Positions 22,926-35,500 of a stretch of DNA of 64,000 bases are shown here, piece by piece. Source of the DNA: Phalacrocorax aristotelis (Eukaryota > Chordata > Aves > Suliformes > Phalacrocoracidae); the NCBI RefSeq assembly GCF_949628215.1, contig NW_027441295.1:248001-312000 (forward strand), given 5' to 3'. The notes beneath the pieces are model-generated. The model had not been told where the DNA came from. It made no database searches and saw only the letters and a program-made list of their open reading frames with translations. A program made the translations under genes and the position numbers. Position 1 is the stretch's first letter. Every line of letters begins with the position of its first letter.

Positions 22926-24739
22926 CCGCGGCACAGCACAATATATCATGGCACGGCACAGCGGGGTCTGTGACCTCACAGTGCGCCCTCCCCACCCACC
23001 CAGCCACGCCCATGGGGTGCCACCCCGCCCCTAAGCACTGCTCCCCTGGAACACCCCACCCCACTTGTCACCTCGGGAGGGGGACTTTCACAGCCTGGCC
23101 AGTGCTGCCCCTCTGTCCACCCCTGTGATCTCTGCTGCAGAGTTTCTTTGCGTTTCCTTCCCCACTCTGTGATGGAGCAGCCAGATGCAGCAGACTTGTG
23201 AACACAAGGGATTTCTCCTTCCAGGTCCGCTAGAGCCCAATCAGGTGGACTCTCGCACCCAGGAGGCTCGTCCTATCCCAGCCTGATGGATGTGGCCGCT
23301 GCTGTTGCCATGTGTGTGTCCGAGAGACTTGCGCTGCTTTCCAAAGGGCCAGACACACCAACACACGCGCAGACTTACACAATTAATGTGACCGGCAAAA
23401 GAGATGGGCACAGTCGGAGCAATGCCTTTGCCAGCACCCATGTATACGCAACCACTGCTTAGATAAACACGAACACAGCCCGGTCCTTTTCTGCCTTTCC
23501 AGATGAGCAGGGCTGGATGTTTACTGGTGAAACATAAACACACCTTCACTCCCTAGATTCATAAGCGCAGCGTGTTCATAGATTCCTCCAATAACAGCGT
23601 GGAAATCAAGTCCCTGCAATATCCGTGGCTGGCTGTCAAGCTCCTCACCCAGTCATGGGTGCAAACCTTGGGCCTTTCTAGGTAGAATGTAGGACTTTGA
23701 AATATGGCACTCCTTGAAAACGTTGCTCGTTCAGTAGCGGGTTGACTTGTTCCTGGCTGGCAAACTGAAGAGCACCGTGAGGTCAGGCTGCCAAAAGCCG
23801 AGCTGGTGCTCTTGAGGAGAATGCCCATCGACTGTAAATAGGGAAATCTGGCATGCTTTCGAAAACCTGGTGCGCAACACAACACTGCTGTTTCAAAAGA
23901 GCATTAAAAGAGTATATTTAAAAGAGCATTAACAGCATCGTGAATATTTACACACAATCTCCAGGTGCAGACCGCCTTCCCTGGGGAGAAGGGACATGCT
24001 ATTCACATAAACAGCCGATGTCTTTCCCTGTTTTCAACATCCCTGGGCAGCTGAGACATTGCCTGCGGACGTAGATGAGAGCCCCCAGCCCCTGGAGGGG
24101 CGGCTGGAGGATGGGCACGTCAAAGGACCCTGATGGGAGCCCTGCAGGGCCTCATCCCTTGGACCAACGGGCACCTTCCCTTGTCACACAGAGCGTCTCA
24201 TGGGCTGGAAAAGGGACGCTCTGCAGAGTTGCTGGCAAGTCTCTGGAGAAGAGCTTCCCCCTCCGCCTCTCCCAAGGCCTCTCTCAGCTCCAGCGCCCTT
24301 CCCAAGGACAGCCGCAGCAGGTGGGTGCAGGCAGCACTGCAGGGAAGGACAGGCAGCGGCCACAAGAGTCGGCACTGCGGGAAAGGCGGCACCCCGGAGA
24401 GCCTGCCGGGGTCCCCAGTGTGTGCGAGACAGTGCCCAGGAGGGTGGTTTTAAATCTAGGCTACCCCCTGTCTAACCATCTATGTGAGAGTACAACCTGA
24501 CCCGGTGTGACACATAACACCAGCGCTGTGAAGAGATGTGACGTTCAAATGAAAAATGGGACAGTTTGAACAGCTTTTAGTAGCCTGCAGGAAGCAAAAG
24601 GGGAAGCGCTGTATATAGAACAAAAAAATAGACTGAATAAATTTCTGAACCTGCTGTGAGAAGTTATGCCATATCGAAGTGCACGTCTGCAAGCCCTGCG
24701 CTGCACTATGTGAGCCCTGCTCACATGCAGTGATCTGGC
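22926..24739. other. No gene recognised
   Basis: The GC-rich and mixed sequence holds several medium open frames on both strands but no recognisable motif or splice-consistent exon pair. A small A-rich tandem (AAAAGAGCATTAA twice) lies at about 23,893-23,935. Confidence 0.4.
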
Positions 24740-25200
24740 TGATGGGGCAGAGTGTACCCTCGGACAGCTTGCAGGTGGCACAGAAGTGGGAGGAGAGGCC
24801 CATGCGCCGGCGGGTCGTGCTGCCGACCAGAGGGGCCCTGAGAGGCTGGAGAAAGGGGCTGACAGGACCCTCATGCAGCTCACCCCGGGGAAGGGCAAAG
24901 TCCCGCACCTGGGAAGGAACAAGCCCTTGCACCAGTACACGCTGGGGGACACCCAGCTGGAAAGCAGCTGTGCAGACTCCTGGGGACATGGTGGACCCCC
25001 AGCTGACCAGTTTGGAGCCGGCAAAGTGCTCCTGGGGCACAGGCGGCTAACTGAGTCCTGGGCTGCAGTAGGCAAGGCATCAACAGGAGATGGAGGGAGG
25101 TGACCCTTCCCCTGTGCTGTGTCCAGCTCTGGGCTCCCCAGTGCAAGACTCACAGAGCCATACTGGAGAGACTCCCCGCCCAGTTTCCGTTGGGGTCGGA
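24740..25200 (+). mobile_element. CR1 LINE fragment, plus strand
   Basis: The plus strand carries decayed CR1 ORF2 text, clearest as GKGKVPHLGRNKPLHQYTLG and DTQLESS (about 24,880-24,965). It is followed by a run matching the CR1 part that encodes the 'CSALGSP...' end of the reverse transcriptase (about 25,110-25,170). Frameshifts are present and no CR1 3' tail was found. Confidence 0.75.
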
Positions 25201-26143
25201 CCGTTGGAGCCAACCGCCACCAGTGCCGGCAGGACGGAGCTGTGCTGGCGTGGAGCAGCGCTGGGAGGAGGCAGAGTCTGGCGTCGGTCTCGGACTAGCA
25301 AGCCGGTGACTTTAGAGCAGAACACACTTTTCTCTGGACTTTGGGTAGGAAAAAACAGCCTTCACTGAGTGGTCTGGGAGGTGGTTAACAGATTGACTTT
25401 CAGCCTGAAGTCCTTCAATCTCTGCTAATTGAATATGGTGCCTGTGCAGATGGGATACACTGTGCAATGTCACTAATTTTTCCTGTCGTCTCTAACCCAA
25501 AACTCAAACAAAGTCCTGTCCCCTCGGCTCCTTATCTGAGCGTAGACAAGAGTCACCTTAACTTAATGGAACGTCAAGATTCACTCTATTTTTATCACCT
25601 TAGAATATGCAACAAATAAATACTTCCTTATTACTCAGCTTTCCAGAACGTGATTTGGTTTGACTTGCTAGAATCCAGGTGGGGATTTGCTTGTCTGTAG
25701 TGCTGCAGTGGGATTACTGGCAGCGAGCGTTTGTGTGGTGGTGATGCCTAAAGAGACGAGTTGGGTTGGTGCTCCACTGTGTTAGTTTGCCGATCAACCT
25801 GATAAATCTCAGAGTTTGAGGTGGAAAGGCAAGCTGTGTGCTGACGTAAGCGTATAGCCTGTGAGTTACTTATGTTTGTGAAAAAATGACATCGTTTTGT
25901 AAGTCTTATTTCTTAAATCTAAGTAAGCTGGGAACAGGGAAAGTAAAGGTTCAGAAGGATCACGTCACACCTTGAATCTGTGTCTACCAAAGTGATTTGC
26001 AATCGAATGTAGTTGTAACTCTCCGTTGCCTCAGGGAGTTTTTCTACACCACAAAGAAGTGGTTCACTTTTGAACGTGAAGAACATGAAGAACCTTTGGT
26101 GGGGAAATTTGGTTGTTGTGTGGTAAAGGTTATGAAGAGTCCT
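25201..26143. other. AT-rich stretch, nothing recognised
   Basis: Low GC, several short A/T runs, and no exon similarity on either strand. It separates the CR1 piece from the left direct repeat beside the adenylyl cyclase gene. Confidence 0.4.
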
Positions 26144-26376
26144 CGTTCCTGCGGTGGCCACGGGAATTCTGTGCTCAGGATGTGCCAGGGCAAAGCTGCA
26201 TATGCAGAGCTCCTGCAGGTGACTGAAGCCCCTGCCATTCTGCAGTTCCCTAAGCGAGCTGCAATCCGCCAGCAAACTCCGGCCCATCTCAGTGAGCACA
26301 CCTGTAGCCGTGCCCACAATTCTGAAGTCTGCCACAAACCGAGAGGGGCCTCAGCGTGAAGCGCAGGGAACCTCCA
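26144..26376. repeat. 233-bp direct repeat, left copy
   Basis: Nearly identical to 43,458-43,690 (offset 17,314; I see only a handful of differences), in the same orientation. The two copies sit about 0.2 kb beyond the 3' end and 1.1 kb beyond the first coding exon of the ADCY10-like gene, bracketing it. Two minus-strand frames stay open through the repeat. I could not assign it to a known element or exon. Confidence 0.9.
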
Positions 26377-26583
26377 GATGCAAACCCTTCTCACGCCAAA
26401 GCCATTGGCAGGCAGCCGGAGGGGACAAGCCAAAGGAATTCTGCCACTAGAAGGAGTGCTGCCAGCTGGAAGGGACGGCGGAGGGGACATATGACCTACC
26501 TGCGTGCTATGTCCCCACATTTTTCCCCAGTGCCTAGGAAAGAAAGGCCCGACAGCAAAGGTCATGATAAAAGAGGTATTTAA

Positions 26584-29500
26584 TTAGATTAGTTCATCTC
26601 CACCCCTGCGGTGGGCATCTGCTGCCCGACAGGAGTCCGCTGCCCTGTCCGTGTTGGCCTTCATGCGCGCTGCCAGGCGGGAGAACGTCTGCCTGCTGGA
26701 AGTGCCCTCCAGGCTGAAGAGCTGCTCCAGTAAGGAAAGGCAGCAGCTCTGCTGCAGCAGCCAGGCTAGCCTCTTCCTCCTGCCACACAAGAGAAAGTGA
26801 TGGGCCCAGAGGCTCTAGCTGTACAGTGCTAAAGCAACCAGGGCGGGGGGAAAGCAGGGCGGTGGACAAGCCGGTTACACCTCCTCGGAGGAAAGGGGGC
26901 TGATGGAAGGAGGGCTGCTGGAGCAGAAGGCAGCAAACAAAGATGTGCCGCCGGGGGAAGCTGACCGCTTGAGAGGGCGTGTTGGCACTACGGCCTCAGG
27001 TTAGGTGTGGCCTCAAGACTGGGCTCAAGCAGCTCTGGGCCTGGATGCTTGGGACCAGGTGGGAAATGGCTCTTCCTCCCCTGGCTTCTCACTTCTGCTT
27101 CTTACCGGGCCTCCTGCGGAAGGGAGGCTGCTCTTCTGGCAACGTAAGCGGCACACTGCAACTTTTCCACCTGAGACTTGACCAAGGCTCCAACGGTGGT
27201 CCGGGGGAACTTCCTTTTGAGCAGGCTCAAAGCCTCCAGGATCATTTTCTTTGCCAGCTCCATGCGTCCCATACGATAGCAGACCTGCAAGGGAAAAGGG
27301 AAACGTCCCGATGGGGACCAGTGGCCCAAGAGACTGCAGGAATCTGCCAGTGGCTGCAGATGCCCCAGGGACATCCCCTGCAACTGGGGAAGGCGTCCAG
27401 CTCTGTCCCCCCGGAGATCCCGCCGGACCTCTCCGTCTCTTTACCTCCCCTTTGAGGCTGAAGAAGGTGGCCTCTTCAAAGCGGGCTATCACATTCGCTT
27501 TCTTGTCTACGGAGTTCCTCAGGACCTCCGCTTCATTCAGCTTCACGAGGGCCTTTGTGCAAGCACACAGAGAGCAGCAGGTGAGCGTGGGTGCAGAGCC
27601 CACAGCCAGCCTTGCCCTTCCCCCTTGCCTCTGGCGTCTGTCTTAAGAGGGCCTGTTCCTCCCCCTCGGTGATGCCCGCTCAAACACAGTCACACTGGCT
27701 CAGAGCGCAGGCACCACTGATCCTTCAGACCGCCTCCCTGCTAACGCCCCTTGTCCTAAGGGCACAGTGCCCTGTGCCTCTTGCCGCAGAAGAGGCAAAG
27801 CAGGGGAAGAAGTCAGGGTCTGAGCCCAGCGTTTCCCTTCTGAGGCCCCACAGAGGCATGCCCTGTTGCAACGGGGAAGTTGTCCTGCCCAGAGCCAGGC
27901 GACTGAGAGGACTCCGTGCACAGAGGGTGCTGGCAAGCAGGGCAACTCACCATGTCGCTGTTGGAGACATGCAGGTAGGCAGCCGCACACTCCAGAAGGT
28001 AGTAGAAGGCTCTGGCAGCATCGCCCATTGCCATGTAGTGGCGAGCCAAAGGCACCAGCACCGATTCCACGATGGCTTTGCACTCACAGGAGCATGCGCC
28101 GCTGTCCTTCCCATCGGCCTTGCTGGGCACCTCAGTTGTCTGTTCGCTCTTTGCCACAGGCCGCCCTGCCACACTAGTCAGAGGACGGTTCCCAGGGGAA
28201 GAAGAGAGCAAAGAATACACAGGCATCACTTAGAGTGGTCTTTCTCCCCACACAGACGACAGAAAAAGCCCTTTGTTCAAAGCAGAGCGTGAGGCCACGG
28301 GCAGGCGTGACTCATGCAGGTGCTCCTCCCCTGCAGATTTTGCCAGCGCTGCTCGGTAGGAACTGGAAAGCAAGGGCTGCTCCGGTGACGTGTGACCATT
28401 GCCCTGAGCCCATGGGCTTCCTCAAGCACTCTCTCATCTCCATGGCCATCTCCTCCCAGCTCCCACCCCACAGACAGCCTCTTCCCTAAGCTACAGTCAC
28501 AACCGGCAGCCAGATTCCCGAGTTTCCTTTGCCTCCTGTGGAGACCCTGTGCTCACTGGCTTCAAAAATAACCAAAACCTGGTCTGCTCACCCAAAATCC
28601 TCCCCCATGAAAGCCTGCTGCTGCCGCCGCAGTGCATCTTCAGCATCTGGCGAGAACACAGGGGGTTAGACACCTCCTCGCGTACGCCGGGGTAAGAGCT
28701 GCTCTCCCTCTCCCAGCGGGGCTTGCAAGGATCCTTGCAAGGGTCCCAACACACTGAGGAAAGCCTGCAGTGGTCATCCTCACCTCCTGGGCTTGTCCCT
28801 AGCAGATCTACTCCCACCCGATCCCCAGCACACACCCCTGGGCTCCTGGAGGGCCCGGGCTGTGGAGCACGGCGCACAGCATACCCTCAGTGGCGTGGGT
28901 CCTATCCCTCTTCAGCTGCTCTCCTGCAAGCACCAAGGTCTCCCAGCTGCGTGAGTCGCCCTGGTCAGCAGAGCCCTGGCACCTCCCTCCATCCTGGGTG
29001 CTGGTGACGGCGAAGCGGTGGAAGGCAACAAACTCTCCTTGGCCGCAGCTCTTGCATTTGTGCGCGTGCCGCTCCAGGAAGGCGGCACACGTGCGGTGCA
29101 AGGCGACCCGCTGTCTCTTGGGCCACAGCTGGTAGGCAGCCTCCTGCAGCAGCACGACACGGAAGGCCAGAGCGCCAGACTGCTGCACCACGGTCATCCT
29201 CAGAGCGGGCGTCTCCACATCTGCAAGGCAAAGGGCCTTTGCATCAGCCCCAGCTGGGGCCAAGGCTCAGGGCCATCCCAGCCGGGACACCAAAGTCACG
29301 CCTTGGGGCGCACCCTCGGCAGCAAACCTGCACTGCTGCACACCGAGCCTTGCAGCACGGGGTGGAAGGGCCCAGCTTGCCTTGCTTGACGCTAGCACGG
29401 CCCTGGGGACACAGTGCTCAGCTGCGCTCCAGGCAGCAGCTGGGGATGTTGCTGCCAGCCAAAGCGAGCCCTGGCCCGCGCTTTCTCCCTGCTCTTGGCA

Positions 29501-32500
29501 AGGCAGTCCCCAGCCTCCTGAGCTTCCCGCCCTGCTCCACAGGGGAATCAAAGCTGAGTGAAAGCCTGTCAAAGGGCCCGGGGCTCTCTGGAGGCCATCT
29601 TTGGTCTGGACGCTGCAGGCGGCCCGCAGAGGATGTCAGGGGTTCCACAAGCCCTCCTATGCCTGCGCTATAAGCAGCGCCTGGAGGCCGCGGAGCAGAG
29701 GCACTTGGGACGGCTGGTGGGAACTCCCCTCCACCACAAAGCTCGTGTGCTTTGAGATCGGCTCGTAAGATCTTTGCACAACCCCTCCAGAACAGCCATG
29801 CCTGCCTGAGCTCCACCCAGCCATCACCGGGGGCGGGGGCAGGGGGGGAGCGCACCATGCCCGGGGGAGCCCATCAGGACACAGCTGGGAGCTCCCTTGT
29901 CCACCTCACTGCTACCACTTACCGCTCTCCGCCTGCACAGAGGTGCCTGGCCTCTTGGTAGGATCTTGGACATCTTCTGGCACCTCTGTGTTTTTCAGCC
30001 ACTTAAGGATGTTGTCCTTCACCAGCATGGTCAACACACAATTCACCTTGTGCCTCATGTCAGCCGGAAGGACGTGCAAGAGCAGCTGGGTGGTAAACAC
30101 GGGCCCGATGACAGCCGCATACTTCAAAACGGTCTGCTTCAGCGGCTTTAGCTGGTCCAGCTGAGACAGCGCAATCTCTGCCAGAAAGAAGCAACACATC
30201 TCTCTCTCGCCTCTTCCCCATGCTCAGGCTGGAGAGTTTCAACACAGGAAACGGGGTAGATGTTGGCCTCCTCTCCTCGGGACTGCACCTGCTGGGCAAT
30301 CGCAACCCAGGGCAGGCGTCTTCAAAATGGCTCCGCTCCTGCTGCAGCCACCGGCCACAAGGCCTGGGGAAAAGCGAGACGCTCAAACGCACGCTCCCCC
30401 ACCAAGGGTGAGGAGGGCAGGACCCAGCAGGTCCATGCAGCCCATGATGCGCCCTACCAGGTCTGGAGTAGGTTTTTGCCCTACAGTGCGCACAGAGAAC
30501 AGAGAACTTTCCCCAGCCCAGAGGTGGACTCGGAGCTCCACACAACGATTGTCTGAACGTGGCCAGACGATACTACTCCTTTCTTTTCCATTTCTTCCTG
30601 TTCTTTTTGGACAAAACCGCTTTACAGCAGGAATGCTTTAGCGTGACATTTCTTCCAGGATCATACAAATGGGGGTGGCTAGAGAGGAGGGACACTCATC
30701 GACAGTTCCCAAGCTGAGAGGGTGACTCTGCAGCACACAGATGCCTAGCCTCCCTCTAGCTGATGCCCCGCGAAGGGGCCCCAGCACAGCTGCGAGCCGC
30801 CAGAGCGGCGCTCGGACCCTCACCTTTCAAGGTGACGGGCAGCACGGTGTTCTCCAGGTTCACGTCCGGTCTGATGGTGCAGACCCTGCCATCACTCCCT
30901 GCGCTGGAGCTCGACGTTGCTGCAAGACAGTTTCCGCTGCAAGCGCGTCTTTCGGGACATGGTTTAGGAGGTGTTGGGCTGACAGTTGGACTTGACGATC
31001 TTAGAGGTGTTTTTCAACCTTACTGATTCTATAATGATTCTGTGATTATAGAGCCCTCCCAAAGATGTTCTGCCTTCACACCAGCTTTCCCAAACAGTCT
31101 CCACAGCCAGGGAAATTGGGAAACTTCTATTACCATCCTTTTCTTCTGTGACCGGCACCCTTGTGGGGATTTTATGGTTTTGGATTCAAGATTCCTGGGC
31201 CTGTCCCTCACCTCAAGCTGGGATTTGTTCTCAAGGGAGCTGCCCTATGGCCAAGGTAAATTACAGGCCCATTAGAATGCCTAAGAAACACCAGGATCAA
31301 ATGTGCTCCGGAACGATTTCCCCCGCGTTTTAGCACCCAACTCCTGCCCCAGGAATTTAGGCCCCTCCAAGCCACCAGAAGTCGCTAGCCCCTGCTTTGG
31401 CTCACAACGGTAAGGCACGCAGGAGCCCACGCCTCTGCCAGGCCAAGTTCTGCACTGCTGCAAGATGTGACTCTGCCCAGATCCACGGGGGAATGACGGG
31501 GCAAGACCGTGCCGCAGAGAATGCGCCACAGCAACGCGCTAGTCGGCAGCAAAGGTGCTTACCGATCAGGCTCTCCCAGCTGCCCTCTGCTTTTTCACCC
31601 CGCCTCCGGGTGTGGAACAAGAGCATGTCGTTGCGACGAAGGCAGCGCAGCAGCTCCTCGCAGTAATACGGGATCCCCAAGCTTCTTTGGATCAGGAACC
31701 TGGACAGGGGCAGACCCAGCAATGAGCAGCACAAGGAAAGTAAGGTGGAACACCGTTCAGGGGGGCCGCGACTCCCTCGGGCATAACAGAGTAGCCAGCA
31801 TCTCCGTCACAGCCACACCTCACTTTTGAAAGGGGCGCTGGCTTGGCCTTTTGGGCCCCCCTGAACCTCCAGCCTTGGCTGAAGTCCACGCCAAAAGAGA
31901 GGCGGACAATGCCCAAAGCACGGAGCAGCGAGCCCTGCCTTTCCTCTCCTCGGGAGCCTAGATCCTCCCTGGCAGCAGGACGGACCTCTGCCCCAGGGAA
32001 TCTCCCCCACAGCCCGGCCACCTAGACCAAGGCCGTTTCGCACCCCAGACACGCTTGGCCTCGGCACTCTTCCTCCCTTCCTCCCTGCGCAACAGCGAAG
32101 GGATGACACCTCCCACGCTCTGTGTCTGGGGGGTTGCCCGCTCTCAGCTCACACCTGCCAGGGCGAGGCATAATATGCAACCCCCGTGGGCCCAGTACTC
32201 ACGGGAGCCAGTGATGCTTCTAGCCGCCCTGCGCTGCCTTTCCTGGGGCGTTGATGCCCTCCCATGCTCTGCATCGGTTCAAGCCCTCAGGAAGAGCTCC
32301 CCTGCCTCCCACTTACCTCGCTAGATCCCTGGAGATGCTGACCACTCCGAGGTCCTGGCAGACTTTCTGCACCACAGCTGAAGATTTCAGCTTGTCCAGA
32401 TGACAATAGGTGATGTTCTGGGACATTGCGCTGTCTCCTGCGGCTTTGCAGAAGGCCTCTGTTCTCACATAGCCCGGGGCTAAGCTCATGACCATGAAGC

Positions 32501-35500
32501 TGGAGACGTTTTGGAGCACGGGTGACATGATACTCCAGGAGGCAGGGTCGATGAAATGGGCATTGTCGATGACAAATATGCCAAATTCTCCTCCCATGAC
32601 CTGAAAAAAAGCCAGGTTGTTCTGAGGGGAATCCGGTGCATTTTCAAGTGCCTTCCAGGGGAGGAGATTTACCCTCTGTCTCTTGAGAGGATTCTCGGAA
32701 GTCTCTCCCCAACCCGTTCCCTGCTCAGATGCTGACTGGCTCGTAATTCCTTTGAGACTTTAAGGTCACGCCTAATGTCGCTTGCTCCGCAGAAGGAGGG
32801 AGCTTGGGCAAGGGAATGCGGAAGACGTCGTTCTTCCTCCAGGGAACATTGCTTTATGGGAGGGCGGGGTTGTTTTCCTTCTCTGACCAGGAGGTCGGAA
32901 GGAGAAATGCTCACCTTCTCTAGCACTTTTGCCCACGTCGAGTGCAATTCCATTAGCCTTTGAGGTTCACACATCTTGCGAACCTTGTCCGAAACGGGAA
33001 ACTGGCCAGGAAAAGCAGAGTCAGGGAGAAAGGTCACTCCGGGGCTAGGCACACCTCCCCACCAAGCAAGACCGCAGAGCAAACCACCTCTGCTGGCCTC
33101 AGCACCCTCCCTCTCCCCAGCACAGGGCCAAGAAGCCACAGTGGGGACTTCACCTGGAGCCTAAAGCAGAGGCCCTCTGCCCAGGGTCTCTGGCAGGCCT
33201 CTCGCTCTCACCTCGACAAAGAAAATGCCGTTGAGGAGGCAATAGCTGCTCTCTTCGATTATCCCTTCGAGCTTTGCCTGCAACACGCGCTCCTTGTCAC
33301 TGCGCAGTTCACAGTCCTGGAGGCCCAGGGCTTTGGCCATCAGCTTATGGAGGGCAGAGAAGGACTGCCTCACGTTGACCTCTAGCAGTTCCATCGCAAC
33401 TACCCTGCCGTGCAAAAGCAAAAGGGACTGAGATCCCCAACAGCCCGAGCCTTCTAAGACCAAAGGGGTGGAGATGCCCTTGCAGGGGGCTCTTCAGCCA
33501 CCCATCTCAAAGTGCTTCCCAGAGAAGCCCGCGCTTTTCACTCCTCGTACGAGAAAGGGCACACAGGGGCAGCTGGTGCCAAGCCACTGGCAGAGCCAGG
33601 TCCGGACCCTGTGTCTCGGCAGCGCCAGCCCAGGTCTCACTACTTCCCCCCTGCACAGGAACTCACAGGGCTCAGAGGCAAGGATGGAGCAAGTGGTGAG
33701 TTTGCCTTTGGGCTCCAGACCTTAGCACTCTGCCTCCCAGAGCACAGGAAGGCTTTTCTGCCCCAGTGCTCCTTCTGGGAAACAGGTAGAGGGCAAGCAG
33801 AGCTTCTGAGCTGGCCACCCTGCTGTCTGTTGCGTCTGGAGCCAGATGCAAAGCACTGAGCCTGGGCTCTTCCCGACTATCCGTGCCTGGCCCAGAGGTG
33901 AAGGAGGAAAGGCTGTGGCTCAAGAAGCCGCCTCCAACTCCCCAAAGAGGCAGAGGTGGGAGCAGGGCACGCAGGAGCTCCTAAGGAGTGTCTCCAGGAG
34001 GCTTTTTCAGGCCTCTGCAGTCCAAGAGCCAAACGCACTGGCAGAGGGGCTGGAGTGTTCCACGGTTGTCAGGGGATGGGCAGGGGCAGTGTCCCAAAGC
34101 TACAGGTCAAAAACCTGTACCTGTGGCCAGCAGCCTGGCCTAAAGAGGCCAGTTCAGCAAGTAAGTGGCTCTTTCCGGAGCCCATCGTGCCCTCAAATGC
34201 CAGGATGTGGCTTTGCCCAAAATCCTTATAGGCTTTCAAGCAGCTGACAAAAAGGTCAATCTCCTTCTCCCGACCTGTGAAGACACACAAGGAAACGAGC
34301 TGCTGGGGGTGCTGAAAAGCAAAGAGACATCCCTTTTGCTGCCACCCTCCACCGCAGTTTCCCTCCCCACCACCACATATAACATGACAGCCTGCCTACA
34401 CCCAGGCCTCCTTCCATCAAGGCACCAAGCGATTAAAGGCATCCCGAGCGTCCTGATGTTTCCGTATCTACACCCAGATGCTGCCAGGAAAGGAACTCTG
34501 AGGAGTACAAGGGCTAGAACCCACAAACACTCTCCGTCAGTCTGGCAGAAGGAAACCTCTCTCCTGAACCCAAAGACAAGGATCAGCTTAGCCCCCGGGC
34601 TTGAGCAGCTCCATAGTAGAAAGGAACCTTCCTACCAGGTCTGGAGCACGGCGGGGAGCACCAGGCACCTCACCCTGCTTTCCACCCCAGAGATATCAAA
34701 CAAATAGGGACGAACCAGGCAGCACTGCCTTAGGGTCGCTGCAGGCAGCACCATCCCTGGCAAAAGCTTCTCCCTACCCAGCGTGGCACTAAGCGCTACC
34801 AAGGGGAAGAAAGTGGCGTTCAGAAGAGCACGGCGTTCTCCACCTACCCAGCAAGGGAGCGTACTCTGACCTCTCCTTGGTGAGACTCATGTCAAGTATG
34901 CTAGAAGCAGGGGAAAAGAAAACACAAGTCAATGAGGTGGGGAGAAGCCAGGGGACATAGAGAAGCAGCCTGGCGTGGAGGGGCAGGACGTGTTCCTCGG
35001 GTACCGGCTTTTCTTTTGAGCAGCGTGTCACCCCCTGCACGCTCCCCCAGCCAAAGTTCAAGCTGCACGCTAGGACAGCTTCAAGCATAAAGAAGCCCAA
35101 CGACCGCAGCAGGGTGGGAGAACGTATCGAGAGTTCATCACCATGGGCCAAACCCAGAGAACTCGGAGACACGTGAAAGAAGCCAGGGTGTGCTGTTGCC
35201 TAGCAGACAGCTTTACCACGTTGGCCAAGAAAAACAAGTGTCTTGGAAAGGAGGACTTGTGTCCCTGAACGGGTTGGGATGCCAAGTACCTGGCACCTTT
35301 GCCTCAAGTCTTCCTGTAGTTCAAAGAGATGGCAATGTTAACATTCAAACCGTCACCCAAAGAGAAGGGCAAATCCTGGCCCAGAGGAAGAGCTGAGATT
35401 TCAGCAGGAAGACATGAGGAAGAGTGTCCCAATGGTCCACCTTTCCCCATGGGAACCAGACTGGCCCAAAGCTTCCTGCTCGGAAGCAGCTGGGACAAAA

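Noticed and set aside
22392-22973. Plus-strand frame with a poly-leucine segment resembling a membrane helix
   Set aside because: The leucines are the CTG repeat read in one frame. The minus-strand signal-peptide exon is the better candidate.
25919-26335. Minus-strand frames MADFRIVGTATG... and its partner at 43200-43649 as a duplicated gene
   Set aside because: The shared part is only the 233-bp direct repeat. Beyond it the two frames diverge completely, and a second frame in the same repeat is equally open.
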